Shown: positions 35,206 through 46,662, counted from the first letter of the stretch. The stretch: 64,000 nt of DNA from Branchiostoma floridae (GCF_000003815.2 NC_049993.1:5547686-5611685), one strand, 5' to 3'. Notes: generated from the letters alone by a model not told the origin. Translations and numbers: made by a program.

Positions 35206-36975
35206 TTAATCTTCGATCTCTGTGACTGTGGACAGTCTTCTGGGTGTAGAGACGCCGTTATAGTACGACTCCGTGTCTGAGAACACGCTGTCTCCGTGAA
35301 GCAGCGCCTCGTCAGCGAGAGTCTGTAAGTGTTTCAGTGTCGCCTCAGTAAATCCAAACTGTACCGCCGCCTGTTCGTCTATATCTACGTTAGAATTGTT
35401 CCTGAGCAGGGCCGGGGCGGAGATACGCTTGTTTGTGGCGTCGTTCTTTGGAGGGCTCAGTGTCAGCTTGGGTGGGCTTACTGTCAACTTTTCTCTTGGA
35501 ACTGAGTCGTTCCTGTTGTCCGTCTGTACAGAGATGGAACCTCGCTTGGGTTTCGCGAGCTTGGCAGGGTCGAGTCGGAAACTGTCACTTCTGTCACGGT
35601 TCTCCTTCGTCTCGTCATCCGAGTCTTTCGACCCTCTCTTCGACCTGGCGGACCTCGGCCTCCTGTTGTCGTCCGATGAGGACGCGTCAGGGTCGCGAGA
35701 CCCGCGACGACTTGACAACGCTCTAGTATCTGTTCCATCTTTCGTACCCTTCCCTTCCAAGTCTTTCAGTTTAGCTGATAGAATAGTTGTTCTAACGGAC
35801 ATGGAGCCTCTCTTCTTAAACTTCTGTATGGCAGACAGTGGTTCTTCCTTTTCCTCCGGGAGCTCAATCGTTGGCACCACGGGAAGAGACCCTCGTTTCG
35901 TTCTGCTCAGCGTACCTCCCAGCAGAGATGCTCGGCGCTTGAATGAATCTTTCGCCGAGGTCCCGCCGGTCGATATGCCCTTCCTCCTGCCACGGTCTGA
36001 CAGGGCGTCCGACTCGCTGTCACCGCTCTCGCTCGGCGGCGGGGTCGGCACCTTGGGCGGAGGGACCGCGCTTTTCCGGTACGACGGAGAGATTTGGACC
36101 TCAAGTACTCTGTACAGATCCTGCAGCTCAGTTCTCCAACTCGTCCGTGGCCTAATCGACCGCCAGTCAAAGCTACCAGAGGGGGAGGGGGTCGGGAGGT
36201 CGATACGGTTGGGCGCTGTCTTTGGTCGGAGGAGTAACATTGCGCTGGGCGGGCGGCTGCTCCCCGGCCTGATCCCGACGGGTTCTCGTGCCTTACTGGG
36301 TGCACTCTGCGCCCTCGACGGCGGTGTAGGCTTCTCGACAACGTCTCTAAAACAGTTTCTGTGTCTTAAGAATTTTGCCCTGTGCACCTTCACTAAGTTG
36401 TATTCCTCCTTACTCGTCAAAAGGTACGTCTCTTCCTTAGGTGTCGGTTCGACGTTTCCTTCCTTAATCAGGACGTCGATCACCCCTGAATGTCCATTTT
36501 TAGCCGCCTCCAGAAGCGGGGAAACCCCGGCCATGTCCCTGACATTGACCGGCTGGTCGTACCGCAGTAACCTCCCCACCAGTTTCCTCACAATGTCCGT
36601 CCTTCCTTTAGACGCGGCGTGAAACAAGGCCGTCCTTCCCTGCCGGTCTTTCCTGTTCAAGTCAAAGTCAGCAGCGCCAAGCAGAACGTCGACGAGCCCC
36701 TCAGATCCCGATGAACACGCGTAGCTGAGCGCGTTCCTCCCCGCCCTGTCCACAGGCCCGGCTCTAGCACCGTGTTCTAGTAGCATCTTAGCCATGCCAA
36801 TACCAAGGTCTTGCCGGAGGCACAGGGCACAGCAGATGAGCGGCGTGCGGCCCTCCTGGTCCCGCCTGCTCACCGGCATGCCTCCCTCCTCCACCATCTC
36901 TCTCACCTGGCTGAACATCCCCTGAAGTATCGCCTCTTGTAGCGTAAGCTCCTCCACACGAGCCGCGTGCCCCAT
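35206..36975 (-). CDS. ankyrin-repeat protein B with KRGS-rich tail, intronless
   Basis: Encodes 589 residues from the ATG at 36975 (GCCATGGGG context). Ankyrin repeats occupy about residues 8-185 (EGRTPLICCALCL, GRNALSYACSSGSEGLVDVLL, GRTALFHAASKGRTDIVRKLV, GVSPLLEAAKNGHSGVIDVLI). The family tail motif follows the repeats: WRTELQDLYRVL, then SYRKSAVPPP and PTPPPSE. The C-terminal half is basic and serine-rich with recurring K/R-R-x-S sites (KRRAS, KRGS four times, RRGS, RRLS), the consensus of PKA-type kinases, so the tail may be multiply phosphorylated (inference). It lies divergently from the region upstream and in the same orientation as genes C and D. Confidence 0.9.
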   Translation of the reverse strand: MGHAARVEELTLQEAILQGMFSQVREMVEEGGMPVSRRDQEGRTPLICCALCLRQDLGIGMAKMLLEHGARAGPVDRAGRNALSYACSSGSEGLVDVLLGAADFDLNRKDRQGRTALFHAASKGRTDIVRKLVGRLLRYDQPVNVRDMAGVSPLLEAAKNGHSGVIDVLIKEGNVEPTPKEETYLLTSKEEYNLVKVHRAKFLRHRNCFRDVVEKPTPPSRAQSAPSKAREPVGIRPGSSRPPSAMLLLRPKTAPNRIDLPTPSPSGSFDWRSIRPRTSWRTELQDLYRVLEVQISPSYRKSAVPPPKVPTPPPSESGDSESDALSDRGRRKGISTGGTSAKDSFKRRASLLGGTLSRTKRGSLPVVPTIELPEEKEEPLSAIQKFKKRGSMSVRTTILSAKLKDLEGKGTKDGTDTRALSSRRGSRDPDASSSDDNRRPRSARSKRGSKDSDDETKENRDRSDSFRLDPAKLAKPKRGSISVQTDNRNDSVPREKLTVSPPKLTLSPPKNDATNKRISAPALLRNNSNVDIDEQAAVQFGFTEATLKHLQTLADEALLHGDSVFSDTESYYNGVSTPRRLSTVTEIED

Positions 36976-39900
36976 GGCTAGTCTGGTCGTCTGGCTCCCG
37001 GGAGGAAGTTCACGGCGTTTAACACGCTTCCCCGACCGTCAGTTCCTCATCGGTTCCGTCCCGGTTTCGGGTTTTAACCCCACCGTATGTCCGTGACGGC
37101 GTCTTCGGCCAGACGTCCACTACTCTCCCGTACAGAAAGTCATCCCAAGCGGTCCGTGTCACTCCCGTTTAGCCTCCTTCTCTAACACGATTAGCTGACG
37201 AGAAGAAAGGTCTCCGATCCACAAGTGTGCGGGAGTAGATATGTAATACCTGAGTGAATCATGCCCCTCTCAGTGCACATGACTGTTTCTCCAGGCACGG
37301 ATTAGCCGCTTTACTCCGCCTGGCAAAATAACCGCGTTGCCCAGCAGCAGCCCTGCCCACTTGTCCCCACAGTTCTCTGTTTGCCGTCACACGCACTCCC
37401 AAACACCTGTGCCGGGTGAAAGAACTTGAGAGTGTTTGGAATGTACCATTCTGAAAGTGGGTGGGGCAATCATTTATAACAAATTTCTTGATAGTATTCT
37501 TTTCATGTGAAACTGATGAACACCTGTATGTAACACCTGCACACTTAACCTGTGTACAAGTTCTAATCCTAGCGAATTATAACTGTTAAAGGCTAGTTGT
37601 GCAAAGAAATGAAATCACAGTAGAGTAAAACTCAGGGCCCCCCGTGGTCGCAATGAACCAGTCCTCTTTTAGACGGAGGAAGCACGCTACGTGCTATCGG
37701 CGTCAGAAAACGGATGTAGACGTAGTGAAGTATCTGAAGGAATGCCGGCTGTTGATACAGGCACTGTGTCGTCTGATTCATCGTCATAAGTCGTCCGTGA
37801 GGTTCCCTCATGACGTCACAGGGGTAGTGCCGTCACAGCAAGAGTCAACTCCATTGTCTGGTGGTCCTTTCAAAGTTTGCTTTAAGACTTAAGTGATTTC
37901 GCGCCCCCTTAAGTGACCCCAGAAAGTAAGACGTGCCACACATCGTGTTTTGTTGTTATAGTTCATGACAGTTGTCATTCTTTCTCTTGTTCTCTTCTGT
38001 AGACGTATGTTAAAGAATGGATGAATCATATAGCGCCATGTTTCACACGTACACTCATTTCTATATCTAACACATAGCTGCTTCTTAAACGAAATTGTTC
38101 AAAGCAAAGTCATTAATTAGACAACTTCAAGACAATGAAGTTGAATGAACTAAGAAGTTGGGAATGACTGTGCACGGAGATAGCGATGGACATTTGTTTT
38201 GAAGGCTGAAGTTGTAGGGAAACAGTTGTCGTCGAGAGAGTTGCATAATTTGACTGTCCGGGGAAAGAAACTGTTGCAGTAGAAGGACTTGAAAACTGGG
38301 CAATTGAACAGTATAGTGATGTGATTTAAAAGAAAATCTAGTGTTGCGCTGGAAGGCTGTTAGCCATGCTCAGAAAAAAAAGTAATTTTTCTTAATAAAT
38401 CCTCTCCAGCATCTACAGTTCCAATTGGAAGCAAGTGCTTTTAAAAAGTTTCATTTCACACGTGCAAAGAAACTAGCATTCTGTTATTCGGCATCACAAC
38501 ACAGCGAATTGACTTGTATCTGCCCGTATCACCCTGCCAATTAGGCGAGTTTGTATGTGTGCCCGCTATAATGGATTACTATGGGTGAAGAGAATATGTT
38601 ATCGGTATTTACCTATCCCCGCGAACTCGACAAACCAAGATAACAGCCCGGCCTTTCGGCCCGGACACGGCCAAATTGACTCCAAAACAAACTTGTACAA
38701 TCGCTAACCAATCATTAATCATCACCAAATACCGGTAACCGCTAACCGCTGTCTGTGATAGACTTGTTGGTCTGTTTACTGGGGATTTGGTCGCCGAGAA
38801 ATGAGCGCTGAAGCCATTCTAACTGTACCATAAACGTTATCTGTGTTGTTACGTTAGTTGACCTGTTATCATAGCAGCCTCGTCAAGTATTCCTCAGTGT
38901 AAACAGCAATAAGGAAACGTTTAACATTTTTTTCACACTTTTTTAATGTTTAACATGATATATACAAGCTATTTTCCTTCCTGATCAAACTAGCAGTGTT
39001 ATGTGAACCCCACTATTATGCAATAAAGTCTCTCTTTTCCTTCAACAAGAGCTCACACCCCAACCCCTCGTCATGCCATATCGGCGTGTGTCAACTCAGC
39101 CGGGCACTACTGACCCTGGATCAATATTTGGACAGCTTTTATTCCCGTGATTCCGACCAAGCCGGCTAATTAGCGAATAAAGATGGCGGTCTCAAACGAC
39201 ACGACGACAAAGCTTGCGAGGACGCTGTTGCCATGACGACCATGGACGCTAAGGGAAGGCACGTCCAGCTGAAGGGGTTATTGACGTCCAATAAACTATT
39301 GGGTGTCGGATAGTCAACATTTATTGTTAAAGAACATGTCGTATGAGCGTGTGGTTGGGACTTACAAAGAATAGAAGAAGTAAAAGAGAGTTATATCGAC
39401 TTATGACTCATGGCTGATTGGGTCACACACTTGAGATACTCTCGATTCAGGGTTTCTCTTCATAAGACGGTTTACAGCGTCTTTCTTCATAATTATGTCC
39501 TAATCACCTTTAAGTAAGACGTTGACTATCGGTGCGTGGATAAACATAAGAAGTGAAAAGAAGGAGTTCATTCTTCAGTAGTTAAGAGTAATCCAGTCTA
39601 TCCCCCAAGATGCTATGTGTGGGGCCTTATGTTTACGGACGTGATGTAGTGGATTTTCTTTCCCGACACACTCTGATAGCGGGGCACGTTTGATAAGGAA
39701 TATAAAAGATGAAAAGGTAAGGAGGGAAAAAAACGTCGCCAATGCCTATGTACTATTCAAACAAGCAGTGTCATAAAGAGGTTCTGACGATTTTATGTTC
39801 TTTTGCTTCTCGAAACTTTTCTTTATTTCCCCCTTCTTATTTTCCGTCGTATGTGTTTAGCAGTTGTGCACACACATTTTGCTTTTTTACATAAAACTCA

Positions 39901-41656
39901 CAGAGATCTGTTTCAGCTTACTAGTGGCTGGGTATGAATATTGTCGTACTTTTGGTCTTCCGTTTATATATGTAAATAGACAATAGTCATTTAAACTCCA
40001 TGTAAACATACGACGTAGACGTCATCTGTAAAATCCTACTCATGTAGTTTTAGGGGGAGGGGCAGCGATTCTTGAGGCACTTTCTGTTCTACAAGTGCGA
40101 GTAAGAGGAGCGCCATGCAGTGCGTGATTACGTCTCAGCTAAGACGTATTGAAGATTAAACCTACTCTTATCAAGTCTTAAGATGTGTCTGAAGTGACTG
40201 TGCGTGACACTTGAGGTTGGCAACATACAGCTGGGAATAGTGTTTGAAACCTTAGAGTTGCACTTAAGGGTGTAGAAGTACACCTATTTTTTTAACACAA
40301 GCTCATGTTCAAGTTGGCCCATACAACCGGCATCGATGTGTGCAGCTAGCTAGCTGAACGGTAGCGCACGTACAAGAGAAATAATACTCATATCATATGT
40401 TGGTAAGGTAATTCCTGATATATCATGATAAATGTTTCGCACTTTGTACAGAGAACTTTAAGTCTTTTCATTCTGGACCTCTCTTCTCTTGATATGTGCT
40501 TTCCATGTAGTAATGTTATGTGTGGTTTTCTTTTGTGTGTCCTTTTGTAAGGCGGCTACTTTCTAGACTCCCTTGCAGTCTTCGGACGGGGCTGGGTATT
40601 TTTTTTTGGGGGGGGGGGGCGTTGGTTCGCGATTTTCGCGAGACCATGGCCAACGTTGAAAATCGCCAGCCCCGTCCAAAGACTGCAAGGGAGTCTAGCT
40701 ACTTTCGCGCTTTTTAAAGCATTCACCCTTTTCACTGTGGAAAAACATATTTATCACAAAAGGCAGTTATTATGTAACATATATCTGAAATACCGACGAC
40801 GCAAATTACATTCATTCGCCACTTCAAAGCCTTTACGGTCTTTACAAACAAAGTCGCCAGGAGGTGCTAGTGCATGACATTGTGAAGAAACGTACCTATC
40901 ACCAAAACTATCGTTATCTCGACAACTCGCCCACGTACTCATTCATACTCACTCACTAAAACTTTCTCCAGTAAGCTTTGTGGCCAATGACACAAAGAAA
41001 ATTGGACACAATTTAGACTTTGAGTGTGCTTTTTATATGTTTTGGTGCTGTCAACTAGACATTCAGTTCGTGTGGCCACCATGATGAGTCATTAATTGGG
41101 ACATGTTAACAAAGTATGATCTTATCACTAAAGTAGGAAATCACTTAATTGTTATCCATAGTATACTATCTTGGTTACGATGGGACGAGATAAACTGTTG
41201 CTTGGAAACAAATACGGTTGCCATGGAGATTGAACTGCCTGGCTTTTCGTACGTAATTCGATGTAAACACGGTACGGAGTGGAGACAACATACACTAACA
41301 TACATGTGTTAAAGGACTAGATAACGTTACCCCCAGAATGGTAAGTTTGCGTTAGCCGAACCAAGAAGATCAAAATCTGGCATTCCAAATAAAAAAATGA
41401 TCGTATACAAGCATTTCCCTTAGCCATATTGAAGCCTACGTCACATTTCCAAACCGGGGCCTGACCGGGCAGCATTAGGGAACGGAAAGTATAACATAAA
41501 AGACACCAAAGTACACAAGACGTAAAGAGATAGTCGTGGGCATTATTTGTGTATATATTTACGTATACATTTCTATTTTCGCCTTATGTTAGCTTTACAT
41601 GGTAAATTCAGATTCGCTCCCATAACCTTGTTTCTAATAGTTCTCTGCCTAGTGCA
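36976..41656. other. 4.7-kb intergenic region between ankyrin genes B and C
   Basis: No coding gene supported. The GC-rich first ~400 bp should hold the promoter of gene B (minus strand). A CRE palindrome, TGACGTCA, lies at 37811-37818. A foldback element lies at 40563-40698. Near 41430-41510 is a partial copy of the element found in the first intron of gene D (CACATTTCCAAACCGGGGCC, then GGAACGGAAAGTATAACATA). Confidence 0.5.
40563..40698. repeat. foldback element with 33-bp arms
   Basis: CTAGACTCCCTTGCAGTCTT...ACGGGGCTGG is mirrored by CCAGCCCCGT...AAGACTGCAAGGGAGTCTAG. The loop holds a T run and a G run. Confidence 0.8.
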
Positions 41657-42889
41657 TTACGACGCTGTTGGTGCGGTGGATGATACAGCGACCTTCTCGT
41701 TGACGTTAGACGCAGATAGCAAGACGTCTCTGGCCAGTCGCCGGCCGCGGGCGGCGCCTGATGCCGGACTGTCAGAGCCGGATCGCTGTGTGCCTGGCTG
41801 AGGGGACAGTGAGGTATTATTACTGTTACTAACGGTTCTTCGCCGCGACACGAACGCAGACCTCTTCCAGCTTTTCAGCAGGTTTGGTTCACTCTCAGCG
41901 CGAGATGGTGCGGACGCCCTCGACGCCAACAATGAGGCTACTTTAAGGATACCTTGCTCCTTGGAAGGTACGTTGTCGTTTCGGGGAGTTACGAGTGGAC
42001 GGTTCCAGACGTCGCGATCAGGCGGCGGCACGGCAGCTTTCCGGAACGTTGGGAGTTGGTCCAGCGCCTGGATGAGTAACAACTGTCTGACTCGGTCAGC
42101 GGATGTCATTTCACTGTCTTTCTTTCCCGCGCCTGTTCTTACAGGGGCGACATTCCTGGTCTTTTTACCGGTGCTGATCTGTCTGGAGGAGCTCTTCGAT
42201 GATAAAGAGGTTTCTGTTGTCTTCCTCATGTCCCACAAAGTGGATGAGCTATTCATGAACACCACATCCTTACCCTGTAGCAGCTCGAAATCTTGGTCCT
42301 TTCCTTCCCTCGCTGACTGCACCCGACATGGTCTACGGACTGATTCAAGCGAAGATATCCGACCGAGAGACTCTTGGTTAGGCGAACAACCCTGCAAAAC
42401 AGGGGATATGATATCCGCACATTCCTTCAGACCCTTCTTTATCGCCAGACAGTACGGAGTCAGTCCGCTGTTGTTCCGTACGTGAAGTCGGAGGTTGTAC
42501 TTCTTCTGTACTGTAACAACCAGCTGGACAATGTCGGGGTTGCCGAACGCTACGGCGTAGTGTAGGGCAGTGTTTCCAGCCTTGTCCGTGTCGTTGAGAT
42601 CATAGTCTAACCAGACAGGCTGGAGGAACAGCTCGACGTGAGAGCGGCGTCCCGTCACGCAGGCGTGCAGGAGAGCGTTTCTCCCGGCCCGGTCCTTCAT
42701 CCCGACGTCGGCGCCTCGGCGGAGCAGGCAGCAGGCCGCGCGGTACGCGACGTGCTCGTTCGGCAGGTGGCAGCACTGCATGAGCGGCGTGGTGCCGTCC
42801 GGTCCCCGAGAGTTCACGTCAGCCCCCGTGCCGAGGAGGTAGCGGAAGTGCCGGTACCTTCCCGCGGATAGCGCCGTGTTCAGAGACAT
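41657..42889 (-). CDS. ankyrin-repeat protein C, intronless
   Basis: Encodes 410 residues from the ATG at 42889 (GAAATGTCT). This start aligns with the start of paralogue D. Ankyrin repeats cover about residues 1-165 (GTTPLMQCCHLPNEH, GRNALLHACVTGRRSHVELFL, GNTALHYAVAFGNPDIVQLVV, GLTPYCLAIKKGLKECADII). The tail contains the family motif near residues 280-300: a leucine-rich helix, then FRKAAVPPPDRD. The rest is serine-rich and basic with no domain. It is the closest paralogue of gene D and lies 300 bp downstream of D's last exon in the same orientation, a tandem duplicate. Unlike D it has no introns. Confidence 0.9.
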   Translation of the reverse strand: MSLNTALSAGRYRHFRYLLGTGADVNSRGPDGTTPLMQCCHLPNEHVAYRAACCLLRRGADVGMKDRAGRNALLHACVTGRRSHVELFLQPVWLDYDLNDTDKAGNTALHYAVAFGNPDIVQLVVTVQKKYNLRLHVRNNSGLTPYCLAIKKGLKECADIISPVLQGCSPNQESLGRISSLESVRRPCRVQSAREGKDQDFELLQGKDVVFMNSSSTLWDMRKTTETSLSSKSSSRQISTGKKTRNVAPVRTGAGKKDSEMTSADRVRQLLLIQALDQLPTFRKAAVPPPDRDVWNRPLVTPRNDNVPSKEQGILKVASLLASRASAPSRAESEPNLLKSWKRSAFVSRRRTVSNSNNTSLSPQPGTQRSGSDSPASGAARGRRLARDVLLSASNVNEKVAVSSTAPTAS

Positions 42890-43186
42890 TTCAACTCGTG
42901 TCTGACTTCGCTGCAAATTGGTCGTCTTCGTTAAGATAAACGCCCGCTTTTAGACTGAGGAGAAATCCTAAATACCATGGAGCGATGGACCTTATCTTAA
43001 GCTACAGGTGTTTACTACTATGGTGACTCCGCTGATACAGGACGGTACGGCACGGTATCACCAACAAAACAGGTCTTGGGGCACTTCTGTAGGTCAGACG
43101 AGACGTTAGAAGCTTATACACACATTTACATGTCACACAGAATAGGGAAACTAAATACTTGAAAGAGATATCGATGATAATGGTTC

Positions 43187-44034
43187 TCAATGGGTTGGGG
43201 TAGGCTCTGTCATTGTATCGAAGATTGTGGCCACTTTGTCCCCCTTGGAGACAGAAGATGTCCGGATGAGCTCGAATGCTCCACTGCGGGTCACGACAGA
43301 TTTGTCTCCCGCGGGATTTTTGTCCGTTGATCCCGTCTCCGGTGAAACATCTGCTTTTGTAAGCAGCGACTGTTGTGGGCTGGACAGCTTAGGCTGGTTG
43401 GTTTTCCCGGACTCCTCAGTTCGGATCGGTGCTCTGTTCGCCCCTGCCTTGGCTGAAGAATTCCCGCGGGTGGGGGACTGGGATCGGGAGCCGCCGAACG
43501 AATTTTTTGGCGACAGCAGAGGCGACGCGACGGCGGTTCTTGAAGGTGACCGCGATCCTTTCTTACCGCCGCGTGGCGACTCGCGGGCCGTCCTCCAGAA
43601 GGGAGACCCCGAGCCCGACTTGCGCGAGGATTGGGAGGAGGTCGTGCTCCTACGGGAGGGCTTACGCTTGACTCTGCCCCGCTCTGACATCGGGCTCGGC
43701 GGTGGGGGAGGGACAGCCGGCTTCCTGTAGGACTTGGACAGAACGACGGACCTGATGGGGTGGAGCTGTTCCAGCATCTTCCACGACGTCAGCCGCCCGC
43801 GAGTTTTCTGCAGGTCTTCTTCCTCCCGCAAGACGGCGCGGCTAGCAGGCTCACCTGGCGTTGAGAGATGCACACGAGTGGCGACGGACATTGCCGACAG
43901 CGGCTGAAGTGATCGGTGGGACATCTCCGTAGGTATGTGGCGATCCCGGGTGACGACATCGACTTCGTGGGCTGTCGGAGTTGGGAGGCGAAGGTTGTGC
44001 ATGTTCAGATGGGTGGGAGGCGTTGATCGCCGGC
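43187..44034 (-). CDS. ankyrin-repeat protein D, exon 4 (tail)
   Basis: Acceptor TTTTCCAG|GCC at 44035-44037. The first two bases complete the glycine codon opened by exon 3. Encodes 282 residues including the family motif (WKMLEQLHPIRS, then SYRKPAVPPPPPSP) and a serine/arginine-rich tail (RRSTTSSQSSRKSGSGSP), ending TEPTPTH. See exon 1 for the whole gene. Confidence 0.82.
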
Positions 44035-44183
44035 CTGGAAAACAACAATTTGGTACACTTAATTCGTCTGTACTATGGTTATAAGTTCATGCTCATGTTC
44101 AGGTTGCATAGCTGTGGCGTGTGGGTCGAGCAATTGGATAGAAATGTACAGGTACTAATAACTGATAAATTATAATCAGCTTC

Positions 44184-44727
44184 ATGGACATGTCGGTGAA
44201 AGGCATGACGTCATTAGAGTTCAGAGTACAACGTCCGTCGCCTTGGTCCTATACTAAGTATGATTCTGCACTGTCCAGGAGTAATCATATTGAAGGATTT
44301 GTCGACTTTCGTGAACAATGTCCTGTCAGTATGCTGTATTTTAGGACCAATAAATTCGCTTACCCTTACAAGGGACAATACACAAACAAGACGTTGGATA
44401 AGAGTCAAACAAAGCCAAGAAGGTTAATTTTTAAACTTTCCCCTGTTTATTGGGGTGCGACAAATGTAGAGTGGGGCCCAAAGTCCCTGTTTATCACAGT
44501 TTACCCCCACTCTCAGGTACGCTGTAAACAGCTAGCCAAAGTACAAACGTCGCGCAAAAATAGAATGGGTGGGGCACCGCCGACCTATGACTGTCTTTGG
44601 TACAATCATGTGATATAGATATATATCGATGATCAGCCACGTCACCAAAACTACCTTCCGAGAACCAGGTTAGCTATCGAGTGTGATAGAACCACACAGT
44701 CTCAGTGCCAACTTCTACGTCAACAAC
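44184..44727 (+). promoter_or_regulatory. promoter and leader of the first TRIM-like gene (ancestral empty site)
   Basis: Homologous to 47484-47515 joined directly to 51008-51506, that is, to the region upstream of the second TRIM-like gene without its LINE. Shared blocks include TGAAAGGCATGACGTCAT, ACAACGTC(C/T)GTC, GTCAGTAT.CTG, GTGCGACAAATGT.GAGTGG, CCCCCACTCTCAGGTAC and CTATCGAGTG.GATAGAACC. Confidence 0.8.
44206..44213. promoter_or_regulatory. CRE palindrome TGACGTCA
   Basis: A full CREB/ATF site conserved at the equivalent place upstream of the paralogous gene (47494-47501). Confidence 0.55.
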
Positions 44728-46662
44728 ATGATGGACTTCGCGGCGGCCAAGAAAGGGGCGGAGCCAGGTGTGCCGTGTCAGGTGTGCGAGGGATTGCATG
44801 GTGAGGCTAGGTCGTGGTGTGCTGATTGTGTGGTGTTGCTGTGTGAGTCTTGTACGGCCATACACCGCAAGATTTCAGCTACGAGAGACCATGAACTGGT
44901 TCCACAATATGTTATGAAGGCAGAGGGCGTGGATAAATTTCAGCGCAAACGGCATTGCGACAAGCACAAGAAGTGTGAACTGAAATTATACTGTGAGACA
45001 TGTAAGGCTTTGGTTTGTACTGCGTGCACCGTGATCGACCATAGACCGGGCAAAGATCACAATCCTGTAGAAATCGCAGCCGTCGCTCAGAAGAAGAAAG
45101 AAACGCTGCAAGAACTCCTGCATGGGATCGACTCACGTCTGAGGGAAATACAGGTCTTTATGGAGGAAGTTGATGGTGAGATAGCAAAGTTGATCCTCTC
45201 TAAAGAAGCAGCCACAGAACAAGCCAAGGCATATTTCCGTCGACTTTCTGACCTTCTACAAAAGCGCGAACAAGAGATTTTGAACCAGATTGACAAACAA
45301 TGCCGAGCCGATGACAAGGCCCTACAGACAAAGAAGGAAGAGATAAAGTTTGAGTTGGCCGGACTAACAAGGACGCAAACGTTCTGTAAAGAAGTTGCAG
45401 AACACGGAAGTGACGTGCACATTCTGGAGGTGGGAAACCAAGTCCAAACAAGGGTAGAAACTCTGCTGGCAAAGCAAGTAGACATGAACTCCTACTGGAG
45501 CGAGTTCCAGTTCATAGAAAACACAACTGTCGCCGACTTTGCGGAAGAATTTAAAAACCTCGGGGGTTTAAGTTCAGACGTCGACGTTTCCAAGTGCAAA
45601 GTTGCTGTAAAGCCGGCAGTTGAGGGGTTTCGGTGCGTCACCGTACTGACGACAATGAACAAACAGAGCCGTCCGTGCGTTACACACAGTAAAGTCGTCA
45701 CAGCCAACATGAAGGACCCGTCCGGAACAAACCTACCGACGCAAGTAAAGATGAAGCGCGGAGGTATGCAGGAAATCTCGTACGTACCAAAGGTCACGGG
45801 AATTCATAAGTTAGAGGTCAAGGTAAACTCCCAACAGGTGGCAGGAAGTCCATTTGATATATCCGTGCAGAGTAGGGACACTCCTGTGTTAACTATGGGA
45901 CAGAAGGGTAGCGGGGTGGGGGAACTGTACTCGCCGGTAGGTGTCGCTGTTGATAAAGACGGCAACATTGCGGTTGTGGAACAGAGGAACAAGCGGGTTC
46001 AGATATTCGATGCCGACACAGGCCACTCTTTGGGTAGCTTCCCCGTTGAAGGCGAATATCCATGTGGTATTGATGTGGACTCAGATGGAAGATTCCTGGT
46101 GACGTCGTGGGGTGAAGATTGCGGAGTAAGACGTTACTCAAAGGCAGGAAAACTTTTGAACACATTCAAGACTGACTGTATTAAACATCCCCTTGGAATA
46201 ACAGTACTGAAGGACGGCCGTATGGCGGTGGCAGACTTGTCACAAAAGTCCTGTCTCCTCCTGACGCATGATGGGAGCCTCATCCGGGAGATTGGAAAGG
46301 GGCATCTTCGAACCCCATACTTCATAGCAGTAGATGAGTTACGTGATATCATTTTAGTCTCCGATTACTCTGCCAATAAAGTGTTTGCATTTGACTTTGA
46401 GGGAGTGTTCAAGTTCAATCTCGGAGGGCAGGGGCATTGCCTGGAACATCCATTGGGTTTGGCGTTAGACCGGGCAGGTAACATCATTGTAGTGAACAAT
46501 GGTGACGGCCGTGTGCAGGTGTTTGGGCCTGACGGCACGTTCATTCGGGCTGTGGTGACAATGAAGGGCGGAGGACCTTTTGGACTAACACTGACTCCCG
46601 ATGGTTACATAGCAGGGGCATGTTACACGGGGCATTGCGTAGAAGTTTACCGGTACAACTGA
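44728..46662 (+). CDS. TRIM2/3-like B-box/filamin/NHL protein lacking RING
   Basis: Encodes 644 residues from the first ATG in frame (44728). The frame is open a little further upstream but only with GTG. Domains: first B-box (VPCQVCEGLHGEARSWC...LCESC), second B-box (RHCDKHKKCELKLYCETCK...DHNPVEI), coiled coil, filamin-type Ig domain (VKPAVEGFRCV...AGSPFDISV), then about five NHL blades (GVAVDKDGNIAVVEQRNKRVQIFD; GLALDRAGNIIVVNNGDGRVQVFG). It lacks the RING present in the paralogue at 51579, because leader sequence is joined directly to the codons after the RING. It therefore cannot act as a RING E3 ligase on its own, though it could hetero-oligomerise through the coiled coil (inference). 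Intronless, nested in intron 3 of ankyrin gene D on the opposite strand. It may be a pseudogene, but the long intact frame argues for function. Confidence 0.82.
   Translation: MMDFAAAKKGAEPGVPCQVCEGLHGEARSWCADCVVLLCESCTAIHRKISATRDHELVPQYVMKAEGVDKFQRKRHCDKHKKCELKLYCETCKALVCTACTVIDHRPGKDHNPVEIAAVAQKKKETLQELLHGIDSRLREIQVFMEEVDGEIAKLILSKEAATEQAKAYFRRLSDLLQKREQEILNQIDKQCRADDKALQTKKEEIKFELAGLTRTQTFCKEVAEHGSDVHILEVGNQVQTRVETLLAKQVDMNSYWSEFQFIENTTVADFAEEFKNLGGLSSDVDVSKCKVAVKPAVEGFRCVTVLTTMNKQSRPCVTHSKVVTANMKDPSGTNLPTQVKMKRGGMQEISYVPKVTGIHKLEVKVNSQQVAGSPFDISVQSRDTPVLTMGQKGSGVGELYSPVGVAVDKDGNIAVVEQRNKRVQIFDADTGHSLGSFPVEGEYPCGIDVDSDGRFLVTSWGEDCGVRRYSKAGKLLNTFKTDCIKHPLGITVLKDGRMAVADLSQKSCLLLTHDGSLIREIGKGHLRTPYFIAVDELRDIILVSDYSANKVFAFDFEGVFKFNLGGQGHCLEHPLGLALDRAGNIIVVNNGDGRVQVFGPDGTFIRAVVTMKGGGPFGLTLTPDGYIAGACYTGHCVEVYRYN

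Noticed and set aside
35396-36622. 408-residue open frame antisense to ankyrin gene B
   Set aside because: It mirrors the serine/arginine-rich coding strand. No domain and poor start context, while the minus strand has clear ankyrin repeats.
37653-37892. Possible ~80-residue basic ORF (MNQSSFRRRKHATCYRR...)
   Set aside because: No recognisable domain, no splice context and no paralogue in the window. Not enough to call a gene.
44683-44727. Upstream GTG-initiated extension of the RING-less TRIM-like gene
   Set aside because: This stretch aligns with the 5' leader of the sister gene. Non-ATG initiation is unlikely when ATGATG follows at 44728.
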